Positions 25,092 to 32,647 of a DNA stretch of 54,862 nt are shown here, in pieces (position 1 is the first letter of the stretch; the number at the start of each line of letters is the position of its first letter). Origin of the DNA: Streptomyces sp. ADI96-02 (GTDB lineage Bacteria > Actinomycetota > Actinomycetes > Streptomycetales > Streptomycetaceae); contig NZ_ML123034.1 in assembly GCF_003846185.1 (NCBI RefSeq), positions 6,078,899 through 6,133,760 of the forward strand, written 5' to 3'. Below the pieces are notes generated by a model. It ran no database searches. It had not been told where the DNA came from and saw only the letters and a program-made list of their open reading frames with translations. The position numbers were made by a program, and so were the translations under genes.

Positions 25092-27595
25092 TGCGCTGCC
25101 GCCTTCCCGACCAGGTCCTCGGCGGCCGGAGTCGCTCCGCCGCCCTTGTACGACACGCGCCACAGCGCGGACTTGGAGTCGGAGGTGAAGAAGCCGCGCC
25201 CGTAGTCCAGGACGTACAGCGAACCGTCCGGCGCGAACTTCCAGTCCATCAGATTGCGGATGCCGTCCGCACCGACCGGGATGATCTTCTTCAACGACTC
25301 CGCGTGCGTGGGCAGTCCGCCCTTGCCGACCGTCCTCGGGTCGGTGAGCACGGCGTGGCGCGGCTGCGTGTCGTCGTAGAAGTCGCCGACGAACCACTTG
25401 CCGTCCCAGTACGCCGGCCACTTCGCGGTGGAGTCGCTCGCGGCGTCGTAGCGGTAGACCGGGCCGTTCATCGTGGCCTGCCCGCCGCCCTTGAGCCAGG
25501 GCAGCAACTGCTTCTGGTCCTCGACCTTGTAGCTCGGCACGCCGTTGGCGTCGCGCGGATAGTCCACGCCGCCGCCCTGGGGCGAGTACCAGATGGTGTT
25601 CGCCGTCACCGGCGGCAGCTTCACCAGGCCGTCGTTGTGCGGTGACTCGTTCTTCGGGGCCTCGCAGTCGTACCAGCCCAGCGGCTTGGCCGGGTCGGGC
25701 AGGTTGCGGTCCCGGTAGGGCTGGTTGTTGCCCATGCAGTACGGCCAGCCGTGGTTGCCCGCCTTGGTGATCGCGGCGAACGTGTCGTACTTCGCCGGGC
25801 CCCAGGTGGTGCTCGGCGCGCCGGCGTCCGGGCCGACCCAGCCCGCGTACAGCGTGTCGGTCGCGGGGTCGACCGAGATCCGGGCCGGGTTGCGCACGCC
25901 CATCACGTAGATCTCGCCCCGGGTCTTTCCGCCGCCCTCGTCCGGCTCCTCGCCGGTGAAGAGGTTGCCGTCGGGCAGGGTGTAGGCGCCGTCGTCCTCG
26001 GGGTGGATCCGCAGGATCTTCCCGTTGAGGTTGTTGGTGTTGCCGGCCGTGCGCCGGGCGTCCGCGAAGGCGACGCCCTTGTAGTTCGGCTGCGGGTTGT
26101 TTCCGGAGTAACCACCGCTGAATCCGGAGGAGTTGTTGTCACCGGTGGCGATGTACAGGTTGCCCTTCGAGTCCCAGGCCATACCGCCGCCCGCGTGGCA
26201 GCAGCTGTTGATCTGCACCGGCCAGCCGAGCAGCACCTTCTCCGAGGCCGTGTCCAGCCTGCCGGTCGCCGGATCGAGGGTGAAGCGCGATACCTGACGG
26301 GTCGCCATGCGCTTGTCGCGGTCGATCTTCGCGTGCGGGGTGTAGTGCAGGTAGATCCACCCGTTGGACGCGAAGTCCGGGTCCAGCTCGATGCCGAGCA
26401 GCCCCTCCTCGACCTTCACCAGCTCGTCGCCGCCGCCCTTGTTGCCGAAGACGTCCAGCGCGCCGGCCAGGGAGACCTTCCCGGTCTTCGGGTCGTAGAC
26501 GTGGATCTCGCCCCTGCCCCTGCCGATGTTCGGGTCGTTCCAGTCGGTGACGACCGGGACGCTGCTGTCGGCGCCGCCGCGCCCGATGGAGAAGACCCGC
26601 CCGTCCGGTGCGGTCACCAGCCCGTGCGGTTCGCCGATCTGGTCGTTCTTGCCGGGCTTGTTCGGCCGGGTGACCCGTACGGCCGTGTAGTTGGAGGTGA
26701 TCGTCGCCTTGCAGTCGGCCTGAGAGGTGCGGTTGGTCCAGGCGAGCGCGCCGCGCAGGTGGTCGCGGAAGTCGCTCTCCGCGAAGCTGTCCTCCGTACC
26801 GCCCATGGCCGTGTAGAACGACCGGCCGCCGTCGTAGTCGCGGCACCAGGAGACCGGGTGGTCCCAGCCGTTGGCGCTCGCGCCCGGCCTGTACGTCGAC
26901 TCCCGGACGCGGGCGACTGTGTGCACGTCACCGGAGGGGTTCTTCGTCCAGTTCAGCCACCGATCGGGCCGCTTCCACTCCAGTGGCAGGTTCCTGGTCG
27001 CCGGGTGGATCCGGTCCCCGGTCTCCACCGTCGCGCGCTGCACGGCCGCCGGGCTGCTCGCCGCCGGCCGCGCCCCGACCAGGCCGGTGAACCAGTCCGA
27101 GTACGGCTCGGTGCGCGCCGCGTCGTGGATGCCGAGGAAGCCGCCGCCGGCCTCCATGTACGCCTCCAGGCCGGCCTCCTGCTCCGGGTCCAGGACGTCG
27201 CCGCCGCCGGTCAGGAAGACGACGGCGTTGAAGGAGCCGAGCCGCTTGCCGTTGGTGAAGACCTCGGCGTCGGCGGTGGCCACGGTGGTGAACCGGCCCG
27301 CCGCCGGGCCGCTCAGCCCGATCTTCTCGATCGCCGCGATCCCGGCGTCCGTGTACGGCGCCTCGTCGCCCGCCGAGGCGTGGAAGACCAGCACCTTGAC
27401 GTTGTTCGCGCCGCCCGGGGGCGACGGCAGGGACAACGTTGTCGCCATCCTCGCCACCAGATCCGGATCCGGGGACGTGTCGGCCCTGGCGTCGGCGGAG
27501 TTGCCGCCCAGCAGGGACACGGTCAGTGCGCCGGCCGCGACGGCCGCCGCGAGGCCGCGTCGCGATCTGGACCGGTGATGTGGTGCGCGCTGCAT
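25088..27595 (-). CDS. Secreted ThuA plus PQQ-type glucose/sorbosone dehydrogenase
   Basis: An 835-residue exported fusion. A Tat- or Sec-type signal (about 8-38, 'SRRGLAAAVAAGAL') leads into a ThuA-like glutamine-amidotransferase fold (about 66-270, 'VLVFHASAGD', 'GGGFLGIHDAA'). A six-bladed GSDH propeller runs from about 290 to 820 ('EPHGLVTAPDGRVF', 'LLGIELDPDF', 'GNHGWPYC'). Adjacent cysteines in 'NSCCHAGGG' recall the vicinal pair of PQQ alcohol dehydrogenases. ThuA proteins act in 3-keto-sugar metabolism, matching the DUF1080 partner. ATG 27595 has AGAGGGG at a good distance; GTG 27607 is less likely. PQQ use is inferred from the family. Confidence 0.87.
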   Translation of the reverse strand: MQRAPHHRSRSRRGLAAAVAAGALTVSLLGGNSADARADTSPDPDLVARMATTLSLPSPPGGANNVKVLVFHASAGDEAPYTDAGIAAIEKIGLSGPAAGRFTTVATADAEVFTNGKRLGSFNAVVFLTGGGDVLDPEQEAGLEAYMEAGGGFLGIHDAARTEPYSDWFTGLVGARPAASSPAAVQRATVETGDRIHPATRNLPLEWKRPDRWLNWTKNPSGDVHTVARVRESTYRPGASANGWDHPVSWCRDYDGGRSFYTAMGGTEDSFAESDFRDHLRGALAWTNRTSQADCKATITSNYTAVRVTRPNKPGKNDQIGEPHGLVTAPDGRVFSIGRGGADSSVPVVTDWNDPNIGRGRGEIHVYDPKTGKVSLAGALDVFGNKGGGDELVKVEEGLLGIELDPDFASNGWIYLHYTPHAKIDRDKRMATRQVSRFTLDPATGRLDTASEKVLLGWPVQINSCCHAGGGMAWDSKGNLYIATGDNNSSGFSGGYSGNNPQPNYKGVAFADARRTAGNTNNLNGKILRIHPEDDGAYTLPDGNLFTGEEPDEGGGKTRGEIYVMGVRNPARISVDPATDTLYAGWVGPDAGAPSTTWGPAKYDTFAAITKAGNHGWPYCMGNNQPYRDRNLPDPAKPLGWYDCEAPKNESPHNDGLVKLPPVTANTIWYSPQGGGVDYPRDANGVPSYKVEDQKQLLPWLKGGGQATMNGPVYRYDAASDSTAKWPAYWDGKWFVGDFYDDTQPRHAVLTDPRTVGKGGLPTHAESLKKIIPVGADGIRNLMDWKFAPDGSLYVLDYGRGFFTSDSKSALWRVSYKGGGATPAAEDLVGKAAAQ

Positions 27596-27607
27596 GTGGT
27601 CACTCAC

Positions 27608-27854
27608 CCCTCTGTGGTCACTGCACCTCTCGGTGACTTTCTGTCACTACCCTCTTCGGTGATTGCGACAGCGCATGAAGCTAGACCTCTTTTCGCGACT
27701 CGCCAAGAGCTATGGCAGCAATCGCACGAACTTTGTCCTGAGTGTGGATAAACGGTGGGTCCCCGGCTACGGTGTGGGCCGTTCCGGGGATCCCGTGGAC
27801 CCCTCTCCGTCTCCGCAGGCCCGCCAGTTTCCTTATCGCAGTGGGGAGTTCGAC
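27608..27854. promoter_or_regulatory. Divergent promoter region, sugar dehydrogenase and laccase
   Basis: An AT-richer gap between oppositely oriented secreted-enzyme genes. GTGAC (27633-27637) and GTCAC (27643-27647) form an inverted repeat with a five-base centre. TGTGGTCACT occurs at 27595-27604 and again at 27613-27622. These GTCAC-type elements lie 15-50 bases before the dehydrogenase start and could be sites for one regulator. The laccase side has no matching element close to its start. Confidence 0.45.
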
Positions 27855-28937
27855 ATGGACCGAAGGACCTTCAGCCGGCGGATGCTGGTGGGCGGCGCAG
27901 CCGCTGCCGCCACCGGGGTGACATCGTTGTCCCTGGGATCGGTGGAGGCCGCCTCCGCCGAGAAGCCGCCGCGCACGGCCCCGGCGGGGGGTGTGGTGCG
28001 CCGGCTGAAGATGTACGCGGAGAAGCTCCCGGACGGGCAGCTCGGCTACGGCTTCGAGAAGGGCAAGGCGTCGGTGCCCGGTCCCCTGATCGAGCTCAAC
28101 GAGGGCGACACGCTGCACATCGAGTTCGAGAACCTCACCGACGTGGACGCCAGCCTCCACGTCCACGGCGTCGACTACGACGTCGCCAGCGACGGCACCC
28201 GGATGAACAGGAGCCACGTCGAGCCCGGCGGCACCCGCACGTACACCTGGCGCACGCACGCCCCGGGCCGCCGCAAGGACGGCACCCATGTGGCGGGCAG
28301 CGCGGGCTACTGGCACTACCACGACCACGTCGTGGGCACGGACCACGGCACCGGAGGCATCCGCAAGGGCCTCTACGGACCGCTCGTCGTGCGGCGCAAG
28401 GGCGACATCCTGCCGGACAGGACCATCACGATCGTGTTCAACGACATGACGATCAACAACAGGGCGGGTCATGAGAGCCCCGACTTCGAGGCGACGGTGG
28501 GCGACCGGCTGGAGGTGGTGATGATCACCCACGGCGAGTACTACCACACCTTCCACATCCACGGGCACCGCTGGGCCGACAACAGAACCGGACTGCTGAC
28601 CGGCCCCGACGACCCGAGCCGGGTGGTGGACAACAAGATCTGCGGCCCGGCGGACTCCTTCGGCTTCCAGATCATCGCGGGAGAACACGTCGGCGCCGGG
28701 GCCTGGATGTACCACTGCCACGTGCAGAGCCACTCCGACATGGGCATGGCGGGGCTGCTGCTGGTCAGGAAGCCGGACGGCACGATCCCGGGCTACGAAC
28801 CCCACCACGCGGCGGGCGGGGCCGCGCGCGAGGACGCTCCGCGCACGGCCGACGAGGGTACGGCGAAGGACGCGGACTCGACCGAGGGGGGCACGGCGAA
28901 GGACACCGGGGCCGGTGCGGAGGAGCACCGGCACTGA
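27855..28937 (+). CDS. Two-domain small laccase (SLAC-type multicopper oxidase)
   Basis: A 360-residue secreted copper oxidase that oxidises phenolic compounds and reduces oxygen to water. A twin-arginine signal 'RRTFSRRMLVGG' starts at residue 3. The four copper motifs are complete: HVHG 102-105, HYHDH 154-158, HTFHIHGH 231-238 and HCHVQSH 287-293 with axial M298. Two cupredoxin domains rather than three identify the trimeric small-laccase group of Streptomyces, and the sequence closely resembles S. coelicolor SLAC as I recall it. The C-terminus from about 325 is an acidic low-complexity tail ending in His residues. GGGGAG precedes ATG 27855. It converges with the SNF2 gene 22 bases away. 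Confidence 0.96.
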   Translation: MDRRTFSRRMLVGGAAAAATGVTSLSLGSVEAASAEKPPRTAPAGGVVRRLKMYAEKLPDGQLGYGFEKGKASVPGPLIELNEGDTLHIEFENLTDVDASLHVHGVDYDVASDGTRMNRSHVEPGGTRTYTWRTHAPGRRKDGTHVAGSAGYWHYHDHVVGTDHGTGGIRKGLYGPLVVRRKGDILPDRTITIVFNDMTINNRAGHESPDFEATVGDRLEVVMITHGEYYHTFHIHGHRWADNRTGLLTGPDDPSRVVDNKICGPADSFGFQIIAGEHVGAGAWMYHCHVQSHSDMGMAGLLLVRKPDGTIPGYEPHHAAGGAAREDAPRTADEGTAKDADSTEGGTAKDTGAGAEEHRH

Positions 28938-28959
28938 CGGCACATCGTCCGCCCGGTCG

Positions 28960-31194
28960 TCAGGACGGTGCGGCGGCGTCACCGGCCCCCGCCGCCGCCC
29001 GCCCGGACGCTCCGGCGGGCCGGGGCAGCCGGCGCTGCTCCTCCTCGACGATGCGCCGGGCGAGTTCGGCGTCGGAGACGTCCACCGCGTCGGGCGTGGT
29101 CTCCGCGAGGTCGCTGCGCCGGGCGTACGCGTCGAAGAGCCGGTCCTTGCGCGCCAGCAGGTCCACCATCCGCTGGTCGACGCTGTCCGCCGCCAGCAGC
29201 CGGTGCACCTGGACCGTCCGCACCTGCCCCATCCGGTGTGCGCGGGCGACGGCCTGGTGCTCCAGCGTCGGCTTGACCTGCGGCTCGCACAGGATGACCA
29301 CGGACGCCGCCTGCATGTTCAGCCCGAGGCCCCCGGCCTGGATCTGGCTCAGCAGCACCGCGTGCCCCCGTGCGGCCGAGAAGGCGTCGACCAGCTCCTG
29401 CCGCCGGGCGGCCGGAACGCTCCCGGAGAGCGGGCCGAACACGTCCTCGCCCAACGCCTCTCCGACCGTGGCGAGAACATCGCGGAAGTAGGAGAAGACC
29501 ACGACCTTGAGCCCGTTGCCCCGTGCCTCCCCGACGAGTTCCCGCAGCCGTTCCAGCTTGGCCGAGGCGGCGGGCGCGGCGTAGGCGGCCCGGCGCATCC
29601 GCATGAACCGCCCCGACGCCACCGCCTCGCGGTACGCCGCCAGGTCCTCGGCGCTGAACTCCTCCCACTCGTCCACGTGCACGAGCGCCGGGAGCTCGGC
29701 GAGCACGTCCGCCTGGTTGCGGCGCAGATAGGCCGGCGCTACGGCCCTGCGGAAGGCCCGGGAGCCCGCCGCGCCGTGCGTGGAGCTGACCGCCGGGGCC
29801 AGTTCCGGCCGCAGCTGGCGCACCAGGCTGCGGAACTCCGACACCCGGTTCTCCATGGGCGTGCCGGTGAGGAACAGCACCCGCTCCACGCGCTCCGCCC
29901 AGGCCGCGACCGCGCGGGAGCGGCGGGTGGCCGGATTCTTCACGAAGTGCGCCTCGTCCACCACCAGCATCCCGGGCACGACTGCCGCCTCGGCCACCTC
30001 CGGGAGCGTGTGCAGGACGTCGAACGTGGTCACGGCCACACCGCCGTGCGCGCACCACTCGGCGAACGCCTCCTGCCGCTCCGCCCCGTGCACCGGACGC
30101 ACCGTCAGGGTGGACCGGGCGCGGACCTCCCGGGTCCAGTTGATCAGCACGCTCGCCGGGCAGACCACCAGGAAGTGCGTCCCGCCCCGCGCCGCCAGGT
30201 GGGCGAGGGCGGCGATGGCCTGGACGGTCTTGCCCAGCCCCATCTCGTCCCCGATGATGACCCGCTTCTGCGCCACCGCGAAGCGCGCCCCGAACGCCTG
30301 GTAGCCGCGCAGCGACACCCGCAGCCGGGTCTCGTCGAGCAGCAGGGCCCGCACCCGGTCCGCTGTCTCGGCGGGCAGGAAGCCCTCGGCCGCGTCGCGG
30401 TCCGGGCCGCTGCCGGACAGTTCGGCGAGCAGGCTGTAGTACTCGGCGGACCGCAGCTCGAAGTCCACCCAGGCCGCCGCCGGCGAGGCGGGAGCCCGCA
30501 GCAGGTCGACCGACACCTGGCCGAAGAGCATCGGCAGCTCCTGCTCGGCCGCCCCGTTCACGGCCGTCCGCAGCGAGCCGAGCGCCTCGCGCGCCCGGCC
30601 CCGGGCCCGGCTCCCCGCGAACACCATCCGCACCCGGCTCCCGGCCGGACCCGCGGCCTCCAGCAGCGGGTCGAGCCGTTCGGCCAGGGCGCTCGCCGCG
30701 TCGGCGGCCCGGCGGACGTCCGCGCCCGCCTCCACGAGCCGGTGCAACGCGATGACCAGCGCCGTCGTCGTGTCGTCCGGGTGCTCCAGATCGATCCGGA
30801 CCGCGACGGTGTCCCGCACCGCGCGGGCGATCTGCCCCGCGGCTGCCAGCGTCCGGTCCGCCGTGGCGGCCCCCACCCCCGGAACCTGCCGCAGCGCGTA
30901 GCGGCTGGTGGCGTGGACCTCGCCGACGGTGGTGAAGCCGGCCTGCTCCAGGGCGTTCACGCGCAGCCGCCCCTCGGTGACGTCCTTCAGCCGGGCGAGG
31001 GGGATCGCGCCCAGTTCCCCGCCGACCAGGGAGTCGAGGAGCGGGTCGAGCACGGCCCGTACGGCGTCGACCGCGCGCGCCCGGTCCTCCAGGACGGCGC
31101 GGGCGGCGGCCAGCAGCCGCTCCGCCCGCGTGCACAGCTCACGGGCGGCCCTGCCCGTGGGCGCCGGACCGTCCGCGTCCCCCGTCTGCCTCAT
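28960..31194 (-). CDS. SNF2-family helicase with N-terminal helix-hairpin-helix
   Basis: A 744-residue cytoplasmic DNA-dependent ATPase. A helix-hairpin-helix-like segment lies at about 78-118 ('LRQVPGVGAATADR'). The Walker A motif GDEMGLGKT is at 315-323, DEAH at 413-416 and 'FLTGTPMEN' near 437. The second RecA domain ends with 'QAGGLGLNMQAA' and 'RAHRMGQ'. The helicase-like core is complete but shorter than eukaryotic SNF2 proteins. The ATG at 31194 has AAGGA upstream. The role is probably in DNA repair or nucleoprotein remodelling, but the substrate is unknown. Confidence 0.9.
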   Translation of the reverse strand: MRQTGDADGPAPTGRAARELCTRAERLLAAARAVLEDRARAVDAVRAVLDPLLDSLVGGELGAIPLARLKDVTEGRLRVNALEQAGFTTVGEVHATSRYALRQVPGVGAATADRTLAAAGQIARAVRDTVAVRIDLEHPDDTTTALVIALHRLVEAGADVRRAADAASALAERLDPLLEAAGPAGSRVRMVFAGSRARGRAREALGSLRTAVNGAAEQELPMLFGQVSVDLLRAPASPAAAWVDFELRSAEYYSLLAELSGSGPDRDAAEGFLPAETADRVRALLLDETRLRVSLRGYQAFGARFAVAQKRVIIGDEMGLGKTVQAIAALAHLAARGGTHFLVVCPASVLINWTREVRARSTLTVRPVHGAERQEAFAEWCAHGGVAVTTFDVLHTLPEVAEAAVVPGMLVVDEAHFVKNPATRRSRAVAAWAERVERVLFLTGTPMENRVSEFRSLVRQLRPELAPAVSSTHGAAGSRAFRRAVAPAYLRRNQADVLAELPALVHVDEWEEFSAEDLAAYREAVASGRFMRMRRAAYAAPAASAKLERLRELVGEARGNGLKVVVFSYFRDVLATVGEALGEDVFGPLSGSVPAARRQELVDAFSAARGHAVLLSQIQAGGLGLNMQAASVVILCEPQVKPTLEHQAVARAHRMGQVRTVQVHRLLAADSVDQRMVDLLARKDRLFDAYARRSDLAETTPDAVDVSDAELARRIVEEEQRRLPRPAGASGRAAAGAGDAAAPS

Positions 31195-31431
31195 GTGCGT
31201 CCTTCTGTCCCCGCCGGCCCCGCCGTACGCCGGACTCCGCCCGGCCCTCGGCGTCATCGTCCCACGCCCCGCCCGCGATCCCCCGGGGAACGGGCCCGCG
31301 GCCCGCCGCGCGCACGGTCGGCCGCACGCGGACTGCGCTCGTCGGCGGCCGGTGCCAGACTCGAAGGGACAGGCGCGTGGCCGCACCTCGGGAGCGGGCG
31401 ACGCGCCGGCCCTCGCCGAAGGAGCACACCC

Positions 31432-32226
31432 ATGCCCAGCCCCGCTTTCCTCGACGGAGCACCCAACTGGATCGACCTCGGAACGCCCGACATCGACGCT
31501 GCCGCCGCCTTCTACCGCGGCCTGTTCGGCTGGGAACTGGTGCCCGGCGGGCCCGAGGTCGGGGGCTACGGGATCTTCACGCTGAACGGGCGCAACGCCG
31601 CCGGCGTGATGACGGTCCCCGCGTCCCAGTCGCCGAGCGCCTGGTCGGTCTCCTTCCAGTCGCCCGACGTCGACGCCACGGCCGAGAAGGTCGCACAGGC
31701 GGGCGGGGCCGCGGCCTTCCAGCCCATGGACGTCCTCGACTTCGGCCGGATGGGCGGCTTCACCGACCGGGCCGGGGCGTACTTCGGCGTGTGGCAGCCG
31801 AGGACGAATCCGGGCCTCGGGGCCGTCCACGAGTCCGGCGCCTTCCTCTGGGCCGAGCTGTACACCGCGGACGTACCGGCCGCCGCCGCGTTCTACGACA
31901 GCGTCTTCGGCTGGCGCACCGACGAGTTGAAGGTCGAGGGCACCGAGTACGTCTACACCACCGTCCACCCGTCCGGAGCCGGTTCGGAGGCGTCGTTCGG
32001 CGGCCTGGTCCGGATGGACGACGTCCCCACCGAGGCCGTCCGCGGACCGCACTGGATGCCGTACTTCGCGGTGGACGACGTCGACGCCACCGTCGCCGGG
32101 GCCGAGCGGCTGGGCGGCACGGAGACGCTGGCGGCGATGGAGGTGCCCGGCGTCGGCAAGATGGCCAACGTCGCCGATCCCTACGGTGCCGTCTTCGCCG
32201 TGATGACGCCCGCGCCGCAGCAGTAG
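31432..32226 (+). CDS. VOC-family (glyoxalase/bleomycin-resistance fold) protein, two domains
   Basis: A 264-residue cytoplasmic protein made of two vicinal-oxygen-chelate modules (about 8-122 and 132-260). Each begins with a 'DIDAAAAFYRGLFGW' or 'DVPAAAAFYDSVFGW' motif. Such tandem VOC proteins are common in Streptomyces, mostly with unknown substrate. GAAGGAG precedes ATG 31432. Its stop codon sits within an 18-bp tandem duplication (32221-32253). No adjacent gene indicates a pathway. Confidence 0.88.
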   Translation: MPSPAFLDGAPNWIDLGTPDIDAAAAFYRGLFGWELVPGGPEVGGYGIFTLNGRNAAGVMTVPASQSPSAWSVSFQSPDVDATAEKVAQAGGAAAFQPMDVLDFGRMGGFTDRAGAYFGVWQPRTNPGLGAVHESGAFLWAELYTADVPAAAAFYDSVFGWRTDELKVEGTEYVYTTVHPSGAGSEASFGGLVRMDDVPTEAVRGPHWMPYFAVDDVDATVAGAERLGGTETLAAMEVPGVGKMANVADPYGAVFAVMTPAPQQ

Positions 32227-32253
32227 GGCGTCCCGCGGCAGTAGGGCGTCCCG
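32221..32253 (+). repeat. Tandem duplication spanning a stop codon
   Basis: CAGTAGGGCGTCCCG occurs at 32221-32235 and 32239-32253 with an 18-base period, and a degenerate third copy lies at 32257-32268. The first copy contains the TAG that ends the VOC gene, so the second repeats the last codon and stop in the untranslated region. Confidence 0.85.
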
Positions 32254-32316
32254 GAACAGAGCGTCCCGGCGTCGCCCGTGCGTGCCGCCCGCGCGGGACG
32301 CCGATGCGATGACGCG

Positions 32317-32366
32317 TTGATCAGTCGTTTATCACGATCGTGCACCGTGTGTCGCATGCTGATCAA
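32317..32366. promoter_or_regulatory. Nested inverted repeats around the whiB-like start
   Basis: TTGATCAG (32317-32324) and CTGATCAA (32359-32366) are exact inverses 34 bases apart, the right arm falling just inside the coding sequence. Between them lies the perfect palindrome CACGATCGTG (32333-32342). This could be an operator, possibly for autoregulation, with the outer arms allowing looping or a long stem in the mRNA. Confidence 0.4.
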
Positions 32367-32625
32367 CACCGTGACCGAAGACGCACTCGCCTGGCAGGAG
32401 ACCGCGTTGTGCGCGCAGGCCGGACCCGAGTTCTTCTTCCCCGCCCCGGGCAGTTCGACGCGCGAGGCCAAGCAGCTCTGCAACGCCTGCGAAGGACGCG
32501 TCGCGTGCCTGGAGTACGCACTCGCCAACGACGAGCGGTTCGGCGTCTGGGGCGGACTGTCGGAGAAGGAGCGCGAGCGGCTGCGCAGAGAGGGACGCGG
32601 CGGCCTGGAGGCGGCCGGAACCTGA
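32356..32625 (+). CDS. WhiB-like iron-sulphur transcription factor
   Basis: An 89-residue WhiB-family protein. The four cluster cysteines are C19, C42, C45 and C51, and the family's GVWGG turn is at 63-67, followed by a basic C-terminal helix ('RERLRREGRG'). These proteins bind a 4Fe-4S cluster, respond to redox signals and usually act with the principal sigma factor. ATG 32356 fits the family length. No strong ribosome site is visible, so a leaderless or GTG 32347 start cannot be excluded. Which Wbl paralogue it is cannot be settled from sequence alone, though its neighbourhood with a small laccase and an SsgD-like gene resembles the S. coelicolor region of wblH. Confidence 0.9.
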   Translation: MLINTVTEDALAWQETALCAQAGPEFFFPAPGSSTREAKQLCNACEGRVACLEYALANDERFGVWGGLSEKERERLRREGRGGLEAAGT

Positions 32626-32647
32626 TCCGGCACGGCACAATCCCTCC

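Noticed and set aside
28979..31135. 718-codon frame overlapping the SNF2 gene on the same strand
   Set aside because: Out-of-frame shadow rich in Gly and Arg; the other frame holds all helicase motifs.
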